From Cylicocyclus nassatus (Eukaryota > Nematoda > Chromadorea > Rhabditida > Strongylidae): a DNA stretch of 64,000 nt. This document shows positions 1 through 11,200 of this stretch, piece after piece. Made by a program: the position numbers and the translations under genes. The notes beneath the pieces are model-generated. The model was not told the origin of the DNA. It worked only from the letters and a program-made list of their open reading frames with translations, and searched no databases. Position 1 is the stretch's first letter. Every line of letters begins with the position of its first letter. The stretch is taken from contig CATQJL010000223.1 of NCBI GenBank assembly GCA_958299035.1, forward strand, positions 48,224,162 through 48,288,161, in the 5' to 3' direction.

Positions 1-2026
1 GCGAAGTTGTGGTGAATTTCGAAGTTTTACTAGTCAAAAAAACAAAAATAAGCCGTTTACAGCCTGTATCAAACGCATTGTTCCAAACCTGTACATAGAT
101 AATTGCTAGTTAAACCTCCATCATATGTGCTCGGCTTGGTGTGTCCAGTTCAAACTGCGAACACATCAATTTTTGTTTTCAGTCTAGTGAAATTTCGAGT
201 TTGATCTGCTTTTGGAAAATTCATGAATTCTTCGCTACCAAAAAATCAATCAGTTTGCGCACATTTGTGGTTCACTACATCAAAAATGAGCGTGCCACAA
301 TTATGAAAAGAAATGTAATTAGTTGCGAAACTTAGGCTCCAAGCTAATATTTTTCTTGAAATTTTATTTCATACTTAAACTGTGGTGTAGTACATATCGT
401 CTTTCTGCAGTTCCATACTTGTTATTTTTCTCTCGATTTTCCCTTCTATCGAACCTATCCCGATCGGGATCATTACAGTGTCTCATCATCTCAAGGTCTA
501 CTTTTGCTTTCGCGCTCATCTCCCGAATGTCTTATGGCCAAAGTGATCCATATCTCTCGAAATTGATTGCAGCTGATGGTTAGCTGATTTCCATCTGATC
601 TTATGTCGCAGTGCGGCGCAGTTCAGAATGTAGATTCATACATGTGTCAGCACGCCCTCCCCTCCTCCGTTTTCCTTAGAACTGTATCACCATTGTATCA
701 CCAGTCGTATGAGCTAAAGATACATTGTTAGCAACCAGTCAGGGCAGTAAGGAGAGAAGATAACTTTGTATGTGCTAAAAGGAAACCAGTTGCTGAAGTT
801 GTCCTCATTCCTTCTCAAAGTACTTTCTCTTCTTTTTGTGCGTCGCCAAGAAACCGACTTTCTACTGCACGAGGATGTGGTTTGAGCCTCTCTCGTAGAG
901 AATGTGGAACGGGCCGCATTTCTCTCCGAAAATATGCGAAGGGTAGAAGGTGGACTGTGTTTGCGCGCGCGTGACACTATTCGGCTTGTTCAGCATAGAC
1001 ACGACCCTTGCTCGACTAGAGGTCGCAAGGCCCCCCGTCTTTGTTCCCTTTTTCATACATTTGCTGAGAGACTTGTCCTTCTGCGACGCGGTTGTTTGAG
1101 ACAAGCTGTTCTGCCAACAAATGCAGGACTTGAAGTCTTTTTGTTTGAAATGCGGTCTTGTTTTTGGGCCGACCTTGGGTTAGGAATGCTCTTCTGACTA
1201 GTTTTTCTTTCCAGTTGTTGTTCCGACACTAGTTTTCGTAGACTTCTTCCACGTTTCTCATTATTTTATTCTCATACCTAACACAAATGTCTCAAATCCC
1301 TCTAGCGGTAAAATTCTCCCCCCTTTTTAATTCTTAGAATTCATGACCAAGACTGCGGATAACAGATAAAAGATCAATAGCAGATTGTATGGTTCCGTAG
1401 TTCGTCACCCAGTCGGGTCAAAGTCCGCCTTCATACGCAAGTCCGGAATCGTATGACTCTTAGAAACGGGTTCATTCTTAAATTTTACTATGTTGCTAGA
1501 ATATTATTTCAAATGTTTCCCGACAACCTATTGCCTCTCTTTGTGTAAGACACGTTTGAGAGCAAGCCTGAGCTATGATACTCTTAATCAAATTTCACTA
1601 CTCAGTGTGTCTCACTCCTTTATCTTGTGGTCATCTTCATTTTTATTTTTATATTTATTCGTACTCGTCGGGCTACGCAATAGCCATCCTGTACTTTGGG
1701 TGGTTCCCGATAGTTCCGATGCATCGCGTCATTGCGGGGCCGATGTCCGGTTATTGCTCGTAGCTCGCTTTTTGAAATTCTTCACTCCGAATTTATTGAA
1801 AAAGTCGTATGTCCACTTGAGCCAGCGCGTGTGCGAACATCGTTTTTGGAGCAGAAACGCCACGGCGATTTTCTGAGATCCAACATCGTCCATAACCTAC
1901 GCGCACTCTCCTATGCTAGAGTACCTGTTCCATTCCAGAGAAGCATTTGTCTCTAAAGTCCTGCACTCTGGCTGACCATTTGTGTGTCTTTCGAGTATGT
2001 TGGTATGACATCAAATTCCTTTTTAG
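1..2026. other. No recognisable gene; possible 5' part of Shroom-like gene
   Basis: This stretch has short open frames on both strands, none resembling a known family or showing a convincing exon. The first exon I can support downstream begins in phase 2 at 2027, so at least one upstream exon of the Shroom-like gene should exist. It may lie here or left of the window. I could not choose one. Confidence 0.4.
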
Positions 2027-5000
2027 GCTAAATTCAACATTCTCGACGTCGATGAGTTCGTTAGATATCACCAACACTTCTATATCAAGCAGTTCAACTC
2101 CACCGCCTCCTCCGCATTCCAAACCTACCGTTGAGGTGGGTAATCACCAACTCTAAATGCCTTTCCATGTGTTAATCTTACTAAAAGCTAAGTAGAGACG
2201 CGTGCGTATGCTCTTAAGTTCCGCAAAACGAGGTGACTTTTTGAAAAATCTAGCGAAAAAAAAACCGAAGTGTTTAGTCAAAACATATTGACACTAGAGC
2301 TAAACCAACGTCCAGCTTAACGTCGTTCAAACAAACATGCACTTTGGTTTTTTTATGCAGGCGCTAATTCTTGCAAGCGAATTAGCCTTTGAGATCATTT
2401 CAGAGGGCTATGCTTCTTCTCTGTACCCTAGGTATTCTTTTGAGCATGTTTATCTGCACTGTGTTACTACGAAGTCAGGACGTAAGCGATTTTGTTATCA
2501 TTTTTGAGGACTTTTAATTAAGAAGGAAAATATTGGAAAAATGGTCCCATTAGATATTCGCGGAATTTTTGATTTTATTGTTGGCTCAGCGAGAGGTAAC
2601 GCGTATGCGCTGTCTAGGGAAATGCAAACATATGAGTTATACCCTCTTGTGAAAGAATCCTTCATCGTGAAGGTTTGTAGGCAAATAAAGCTAGGAACGT
2701 TTCCACATCGTATTTTTTACTGCACCATGTGTGGAGTACTACGATCATGAGTCACTCACTCTACAGGGCCGCAAAGTATGACTGGTCTGATTTATTGCAT
2801 TATCTCAATTTCCAATACTTACTTACCTAATAAGTCGTATATGATTGACTTTTGTACTTCAGGTACATCCAATGCCCAGTGAAGAACGGGTTGTCCATGA
2901 TATAGAAATTAAAAAGGAGAAACCAGCAGTGCCAGCAAAGCCGAAGAATCTGAAAATTGATCACTTAAATAGGTACGCCTGCATTCTTTAGATAAGAGTA
3001 TTGTTCATGTGTCACGAATACTCTTTCGTATGTGATTCGCTATGCAGACTACGTCTGAAATCACGTCTTTTTCGGAAGAAACTTTGTACGTATATTGGTG
3101 TTTCTTCCTTGATTTTTAGATAATTTGCATAGATGCAATCCTCATTTCAGATCAACAAGCATGGGTTCGTTGGCCTCCCCAGTATCTCACACCACTTCAA
3201 CTTTCTTGAATAATTTGATTGGTTCCCCATCACTAATCAGTCTACAGCAAGGGTACAACTCCTCTGATATAGCAGAGCTAGAATCTCGAGAATTGAGGAA
3301 AATGGATGAGAAGAGAATAGAGGTAAGATCCTGTCACATTTTCTTTCCTTTAGTCCTTTTCTGCCTTTTTGAATCTCATTTCTTGCGTTAAAGCCGTTTT
3401 TTTTCTGGCTCTTTTGCTTAACCTAGAGCGCAGTATGAGAAAAAAATATACCATCCTCGTAGAAGCTTCACATTAATTTTCGAATTTTTTTAGTCGATTG
3501 GTTCTGTGAATCGGCGACTATGTGGCTATGAGGATGAGAGGAGTGCCATAGGAGATGATATGGCTACGAACGAACGAAATGGAGAGTATCTTCTCAGTAT
3601 TATTGAGAAACACGATCCATCTTTAGCCAACAAGGTTCTTTGCAAGTTTCGATATTAATTCAGTGCAACGAGTATCATTCCTATCCTTTACAGGTCCGGC
3701 GACATCTTGAGCATTTCAAAGAACTCGTACGTTTCGAAATGAAGTTGCGTTGCCTTATGACTAAAGTGGTTGAACATATCCGCAATGGAGGAGATCAGGT
3801 ATTTGAAATTGCTCTTGATTTCTGTCTTACATTTTATAGAAATTCTTTCTAGACGGAGGCGCTATTAGAGGAGGCACGACTCCGGCGACGGCTCGCTGAC
3901 GTGAACTTCCTTCGACTAACCTACACTCGTCGAGAACGGGATTTAGAGTGTGCCATGGTAGGCATCTTCTTATTTTCTTGAATTCTCTATTTTCAATTTC
4001 TGGCTGCACTTTAAGAACATGGTGAAGCTTGTTTTTTGATACCGTAGCAGTCTTAGCAAATCAAGTGGATATTTGATAGCAATGGTAGCAATGTCTTTTG
4101 AGTAGAAGTGGACAAGTTTCCTACTCAATGACAGGGTGTGCCTAGCTTTTTTTAGCGTTTTGGTCCATATTTCTGCCTATACCCTCTTTTCTTCTTTCGA
4201 AATGAGTGGTGATATTATCACACATATCACCCATTTTTGAGAAATTTTGCGAGCTCTGTTACATTATATTTTTAGGCAAGTGAAATGCGGGGTTTTTGTA
4301 TGATAAGCATATTCGGTGCTTTTTTATTGACGTCGCGTTTGCTAGTCTCGTAAAGCTGCTTAGAAATTTTTTTTGATGCGCTTTTTCTTGATTGCGCAAA
4401 TTGGGTGAATAATTGGTCAATCCCACACACACAGACGAATATCGCCCTAAGGATGATAGTTTTTTACTTCACTAAGAATTCTTGATAGATGGATATATAT
4501 GGCAGTAAGTGGGTAATTTGAGAAAAATTGTGCGCAAGATTCTCGCAAGGCAAGTCCAGAAAGCGGAGAAGCTATTGTCTAGAAGTTCAGAACTTCTTTC
4601 ACAAATTCTATGCGAATTTTCACCGGCTTTTATCTTTGGCTAGCTACGGAGTGTGGACAAGTCTTACATATAAAAGTATACAGTTTAATGAATTCAACAT
4701 AGAATTAGTTTCTTGGAGTGGGCAAAACATGGGTCTAAATATGGCCGTAGAGCACATATACTCCTAAGTTTTGCGCCCTTGTCTTTTATAACAATGTCTA
4801 GAACGCAAGAACTCTTATCGACTGCCAAATTTCCTGAATCATTTGGTCTTTATTGGACAATCGATCATTTTTTTCAAACAAATCACATGCTGTTTTCAGT
4901 CTCGAATTTTCGAGGAGGAAGAGAGCAGACAATGGCATTTCTACAAAGACACCATGGTTCAGTTGATTCAAAGCGAGGAGCAGGTGCGAGATAGTATCGT

Positions 5001-5052
5001 GGACTCGAAGCGACATCTCAGATCACTGCATTATTCGCGGCCGAATGTGTGA
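2027..5052 (+). CDS. Shroom-like protein, C-terminal ASD2-type coiled coil (5' incomplete)
   Basis: Nine exons keep one frame: 2027-2135, 2361-2431, 2618-2672, 2863-2972, 3151-3322, 3494-3634, 3694-3798, 3853-3957 and 4900-5052 (TGA). The three earliest are less certain. The N-terminal part is Ser/Thr-rich with a five-proline run, then a Lys/Pro stretch. The last five exons give about 190 residues of charged heptad-like sequence: an ESIGSVNRRL-type helix with an acidic linker, then FKELVRFEMKLRCLMTKV, then ALLEEARLRRRLADVN, RRERDLECAM and a final EEESRQWHFYKDTM segment. Order and spacing follow the Shroom ASD2 domain (NLLLSLSGRLARVENAL, ...LDRRERVV..., ...YRHFVKMKSALL). In animals ASD2 binds Rho kinase and directs apical actomyosin contraction. 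I see no PDZ domain, which would lie in unseen 5' exons if present. A generic coiled-coil protein is the alternative. Confidence 0.68.
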
Positions 5053-6507
5053 AATATCCCTCACCAGAATGTGACTGTATAGTTTGAGAGATTTGTACAT
5101 TTCGACCATATGGGTGTTAGATAGAAATGACCAATGTCAAATAACGTTCCCTTTCACTTCACTTCTTACCATTGGGTGTCCCATTTGCATTGTCGTTTTA
5201 TTGCTCACATTGCAGCCTCTTTTCCCATTGTTCACTTTCATTTGTCAAGTTTCATGTGATTACCATACTGATCAGTTTTATATTCTGAGTGGCATATTTG
5301 AGTCTCACAGCCAAGCAGAACTACAGTAGTATTATTAGGAAGTAAATGTTTGAGAAGTACCGTTTTATGAGTTAGAAACTCTTATTGTTTATGTGAATCT
5401 TAGAGATCATAAAGATAAGCAATCATTCCTATCGCACCGTGATATACTTCCAGCAAGTATGCGATAGTATCTTTCAAATAAATAGTACAAAACTCGTGTT
5501 GGAGTAACAAGCAACAATAAAAAAGTGCTTGGAGCGAAGTTGAGCCCCTCGTCCACGACTTTTTCAAGAGTGATGTGCCCTTATTCGTCAAAGTGGTTTT
5601 TGCACATGACACCCTTATCACTAGAAGCGTTTTTGAACATTGATTCCAATTTTGTTTTCCATTACTGCAAAACGATTTCATGAAAGAAGTTGAGCGTTTA
5701 AAAGTCTCAATGAGTCATAGTTGGCACAGAAATAACGAAAGGCTGTATAGAAACACCTGAAAGTGGTAAATCAATGTTGTGTCAAGTATACTGATTACGA
5801 GAAAGGAATACAGCCAGTGGAAATCCACTTAGGAGGTGTTTTTGTGGAGCTTTTCGCTAATTTCATGCCACTTGTGCTTGACAAATTTGGACATTCAAAC
5901 GGTTATAACTTCTTTCGGAGAAATGTTTCGAAGAAGAGGAAAGCAGATTTGAAATCAGCATTCAAGGACGCGTTTAGTAATATAGGTGTCATTCGGAGAG
6001 ACCACTTCGACCAATAATGCTTCCCTTGTAAGTTTACAGATATCTTAACTTGTTTTGGCACCATATATGTGGACACTGGTTTTTGTTTTTATTTTCGGAG
6101 ATAGATTCAGTCAGCCGGTATTTTGATATGTGAACACTCATGCAATTCAAAGGTAATTCACTGGATTGAAAGAGGATATTTTTTTGCATCAATTGGTTTA
6201 TGTTTGAATATGACAACGACTACTGGAAATATGAAATAGCGAAGTAGTCGAATAACCAGTACAGATGCTGTCTGTTTTGATTTTCCTGTTTTGGTGAAGA
6301 GTGTATGTGGATTTAGAGCTCATTTAACTCGGCGCTCAAAACAATACGCTGCGATAAGCTTCAGCTAAGGATAAATTTCATCTGGCGACTTCGCAAGTGC
6401 AAGACCAGTATGGATCGACATGTGTTAGGCTGGAGATAAGTCTTGCACCAAATCAAATCATCCCACAATAAGTCACATTCCTTCTGCATTCTTCATAGGA
6501 TGCCACA
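5053..6507. other. Intergenic, no gene seen; partial foldback-repeat arm inside
   Basis: No exon or family is recognisable. It contains a half copy of the foldback family found at 26.9 and 57.9 kb. An AATAAA lies near 5477, some 420 bases past the Shroom-like stop. It could be that gene's polyadenylation signal, but the distance is long. Confidence 0.4.
5926..6030 (+). repeat. Half copy of the AACAAGGGAATGG foldback family
   Basis: The stretch (GGAAAGCAGATTTGAAATCAG, a gap, then ACCACTTCGACCAATAATGC and CCCTTGTA) matches one arm of the foldback elements at 26863-27338 and 57851-58304. The opposite arm is missing or too decayed to see, so this looks like a relic. Confidence 0.45.
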
Positions 6508-7236
6508 CAGGGCCCGGCACAAATCGTCTGGAAGCAGCCTGGACTTCGTTTTTGAAGCATAAAGCAAAGGAGATATTGTTTTTGACGAGTCGGGGCCAAA
6601 CATCAGAAATAAGCGCCATTGGCTTTTTGGTCAGGTTATTGCACGATTGACACGCTCAATCGTGTATGGCGAGAAGTGCGCGCGATTTGAAAGCAAGGCT
6701 AAAATAAGCAAATTGCTTGTTTACAGCGCACACAGAACCATATGATACCAAAATTGATATGCACATAGAGTATTATTTGCAGAAGAATTAGCAAGAAGAT
6801 TTGAAAACTTATGTGAAGCTACCTTTTCAGAATCAGTTCGTCTCCAGACGGTCACCAGACAATCTGAGATCGTCTGGAGCATATATTTCTGTCACTTCAC
6901 ATAAGTTTCGATTTTTCCAACATGGACGGGTTCCCCGATCAAAAATCTATCCCTGAGCATAAAGACATTTTCATTTCATTGCCTTTCCTTTGTTTTTTGC
7001 CTTCATTTCTTCATAAATCGCTTTGTAAATATCGCGCTCCAATGCCAAATTCTTGTGCATGCCAGCTGCAATTTGGATTTTCACTCTTATCTTACGTTTT
7101 TTCTTTCAGACTAGTAAATTTCCCTTGTTTTCATCTTCTCCCAAGCAAGTAGGTCAAAAGGACTTCGTAAAACTTTCGAAAGTCAAAGGAAACTTCGTTT
7201 TTAAAAACTCTAGAAACCGACTCGTGCGCGGCCCTG
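6508..7236. mobile_element. hAT-type MITE (CAGGGCCCGGCAC ends)
   Basis: The left end CAGGGCCCGGCACAAATCG, followed by a GGACTTCGTTTTTGAA stretch, is mirrored by the right end, whose reverse complement reads CAGGGCCGCGCACGAGTCGG and then an AACGAAGTT stretch. Flanking octamers ATGCCACA and ATGCGGCA agree at 6 of 8 bases, which suggests an aged 8-bp target duplication. CAGGG-type ends with 8-bp duplications are typical of hAT elements. No transposase is present. Confidence 0.5.
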
Positions 7237-8261
7237 ATGCGGCACACCATTCGATAAAGGGAAGCAAGCTTTAAAAGCTTGTACTCGAGATTTTGCGCAT
7301 CTTTGACACATGCGAAGTTTGAAGAGAAAAAGATTGAAATTTTTATTGCACCAGGTAAAGCTTAGCTTCCTCTCTGATCAATTTCCTCCTACCAGTTCGG
7401 CCATTCTGAAAACTCATTACCAGAATAAGTAAACATACTGACGAAATTACCTGAAAATAAATGCTGCCAGTTGTAACTACTCGCAGGTAAGTTCAACTTT
7501 TTTCGTTCGATACCTATCTTATAGCAAATTTTAGGTTGCTCAGTAGAAAAACTAACTTTTGATAACAACAAAGAAGAATGTGAACGCTAAGTAGTGCGTT
7601 TATCCTATTTTGAAATCAGGTATGCAGTGATTCTAGGTGAGTATGATGAGGCAACAATGTTTTATAAACTGCAGGAATTTTTTGCCAACACCTTTATATG
7701 CTAAACGAGAAATTAAATCGAAAGCGGTGTTTGCTACACAGAAACATCCTGTAAAAAATTTGTGGTTAAATATTACAAGCATTTGTTTGACAGAAAACAA
7801 AGAACAAACCTTGATTCATTGTTTTTTTCTTACTTTTATGCCTTTTCTCTTGCTATAGCTTGCGTCACATTTTGTAACATTACGCAATCACTTCGTCATC
7901 TCTGTGCATTTAGCAAAATTATCGCAATATGCGCTTAGTGGTGGTGAAGAACTGTTCTTCTCTACGGTTAAACATTGTCTTATGCTACTTGAATATATTT
8001 TTTAGTTCAAAGTGTTTTCTGATAGCTAAGATATGCGTTATCTCTCAGCCACACATTGACGTGCCTGTACATAATTGCGCAGCTTTCCTTTCTTCGAAAT
8101 TATGATTATAAAGGCATTGAAATTTTTTTCCTGTCATCGCATCCTATATATTCTTCCAACTTGGTTATTTTTCATCTCTATTTCCAAGCGGTAATAACCA
8201 AAGATTTAGGGCAAACGAGTTCGCTTTATCTTGTTACCTGTTTATCTGAGTAGACTTTTAT
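7237..8261. other. AT-rich intergenic stretch, nothing recognised
   Basis: Only short open frames without family resemblance are seen between the MITE and the RNF14-like gene. The promoter of that gene should lie here, but I cannot point to a specific element. Confidence 0.4.
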
Positions 8262-8272
8262 GTTAATTACAG
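8262..8272 (+). promoter_or_regulatory. Probable spliced-leader trans-splice acceptor of RNF14-like gene
   Basis: The sequence TTAATTACAG ends at 8272, 20 bases before the ATG at 8293. No upstream exon in frame was found. In nematodes this arrangement usually marks the spliced-leader addition site. An ordinary acceptor joined to an unseen leader exon is the alternative. Confidence 0.5.
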
Positions 8273-8292
8273 GTTGCTCCTGCATTTATTTT

Positions 8293-11200
8293 ATGAAGAA
8301 TCAGTTCCCAGCTGAGCAGACAGACGAGATCAATGCAATTATTAGCTGCTTCGGGGAGGAGTTTGTGTCATTGGACACGAATGGGGACGAGCTGGCGGGA
8401 ACTATTCTCGTGGTACTGGAGCCACGATCGCATCCAATAATCATTTCTGTTGATGGCAAAGGTAGCGGCTTAGCATGGATATTCTTTTCACTATATATTC
8501 AACTACTTATGCAATTTTATACGCTTTAATGCGTGCCTTGGAAGTCAAAATAAGAGAGTAGGATAACATCTTTTTTCTTTGAAATAAGAATGAGAGAATA
8601 AAAAACAGTCAATATCATTTCAGGTCCAATTCGAGTTTGTGCTTAAAAATTAAAAAAAACCAAAATTTTGCCCTAACGTCTCCCAAGATATCAAAAGTTG
8701 ACGAAGCTACAGACCCGAGCGAGAATAATTAGAGGTGAAAAAACAGTTGGAGCGGATCTCCATCTCAAGATTAGTCTCTGTTGAAATTCAGAGGAGCGTT
8801 AGTTAATGCTTCAAATGGATAAATGCTTTATACTCTTTTGGTATATGGGAAGTGGTTATCAATTCAAAATCTAGAACGCACCTGCTGACGTGTATATTTT
8901 TGGCTTTAGGTTTGTGTTGATAATGCACATTAGTCTCTACTCCTAGTTTCGGTATTTGTTATTGGTAAATTAGTGAACATATTTTTATAGATTATGGGCG
9001 ATTTGAAACGACTCAGTTATCTCCCGTGGAACTGCGGTTCCGCCTTCCTGCTGAGTACCCAGCTCAGAAGGCAGTCGTTGACGTAGACTGTCTATGGCTG
9101 CCTATTACCCTGGTAAGTACCCCATCCCAGGGACCAATATCTTCACTTTGATCGATTTTCATGACGATGAAAATCGGTATTTAAATGTCTACTTTCTCTC
9201 TTTTGGCGGAATTCATGTTGAATAACATGAAGCTTGGATCATTTTCTCAATAATTAGATGATGAGGGATGGTATCGTTGATATTTGAAGCACATCCAAAA
9301 CCGTGAAAAACGAAGTTGAAGGTGTCGACATCTTATCGCAATCGGAACTAAGCATTAGTTTTTATGGATATGCTAAATCTAAAAAGGAAATCTTCATTGT
9401 AAGCAGGAGATTTTGGAAAAATTTGACAAACTTTTAATACAGCGAATAAGGCAAATTTTCTCGGTGATAAATGGATGAAAATCTCTGTTTTCCTAGATTC
9501 TCTAGACTTTCACTACTGACACTCTGGGAAATGCGTCCTCATAAATTTTCAAATATAAAATTATTTGCCTCTCATCGTTGCTTGTACTCTCCTCGTATGG
9601 CATTGTTGTCCATTACCACTTTTATCAGAACTCTACCATAATTGAAAAGTCATCTAGTTTGGCACAACGCTGAATAGTAGAAAGTATCATAACTTATAAT
9701 AACGGGCTAAGGATGTTTACGTGACTTTGTGTGTCTGTCTGTGTGAGAGTGTGTCTGTTACGAAATTCGTAGAGCGTGCTCCAGCCAACCTCCTGGGCCC
9801 AAATTTCGCACAGCGCATGCTAGCCGCAAGAAAATCCAACATGCAAAAGCACGAGCAGATTTGTTGAGTGGATCCCTCAGAAATTGCGCGCCAAACGGGT
9901 CCACATGGCTTCTTTACCGCAAAATTCGGTCCGTATCACCACTTTTTGCAGAGTCGTGGACGAGTTTGGTAGGCAACTGTGCAAGCGATGGAGTTTAGCC
10001 CGAAAAGTGGTCGAAAGTTCACTGCATAACGAAAACGGCGCCAAAAGAATTGGTTGTGTAAATGGTCAATTTGCCAAGGTTCTAGCTAAGCGCTTGAGAA
10101 GATTTTCGCACAGAAATGTAGCTCACGGCTACTATTACCTCTTTGGCGACTACCAAGCCATGACAAATCCAAAAACCTATTCAAATTTGCGTTTGTCTTC
10201 TTACGAAAAGTTTCATCCACGCGAAATCACCGATCTCACGTGAAAAAACTTTCTAAATGAGTGGTTGTTTACATTTTATTCGTGGTAGTCGGCATAGCGC
10301 GGTGAGTTCAGTGCCACGATTCTACGAGAATGAGTAAGGCACATAGATAGTAGAGCCAGTGCGAGCCTCTGCGAAGCAGAGGTGACGCACTGGTAACTTA
10401 TAATAACGGGCTAAGGGTGTTTACGTGTTTTTGTGTGTGTGTGTGTGTGAGTGTGTCTGTTACGAAATTCGTAGGGCGGGTTCCAGCCAGCGTTCTAAGC
10501 CCAAATTTTGCACAGCGCATGCTACCCTCATGGAAGCTCGATATGCAAAAGCACGATTAGATTCGTTGAGTGAATCCCTCAGAAACTGCGTGCCAAACGG
10601 GTCCACCTGGCTTCTGTACCGCAAAATTCGGTCGTATCACCACTTTTTGCAGAGTTGTCGATGAGTTTGGTAAGCAAATGTGCGAGCGATAGAGTTTAGC
10701 CTGAAAAGTGGTCGAAAGTTTACTACATAATGAAAAAGGCGCTGAAAAGAAGTGGTTGTGTAAATGGTCAATTTGCCAAGGTTCTAGCTAAGCGTTCGAG
10801 AAGATTTTCGCACAGAGATGTAGCTCACGGTTACTGTTACGTTTATGGCGACTACCAAGCCATGACAAATCCAGAAACCTATTCAAATTTGCGTTTGTCT
10901 TCCTGCGAAAAGTTTCATCCACGCGAAATCACCGATCTCATGTGAAAAGACTTTCTAAATGAATGGTTGTTTACATTTTATCCGTGGTGGTCGGCATAGC
11001 GCGGTGAGTTCCAGTGCCACGATTTTACGAGGATGAGTAAGGCACATAAATAGTAGAGCCGGTGCGAGCCTCTGCGAAGCAGAGGTGACGCACTGGTTCG
11101 TAATAATGCATTAACTTCCTCGACCTCTTTACTCAACGTGCTAAAATGTTGCGGTTGAATAAAACGCATAGCTACCGTTTGATTGAATGTTCGGGATGCT

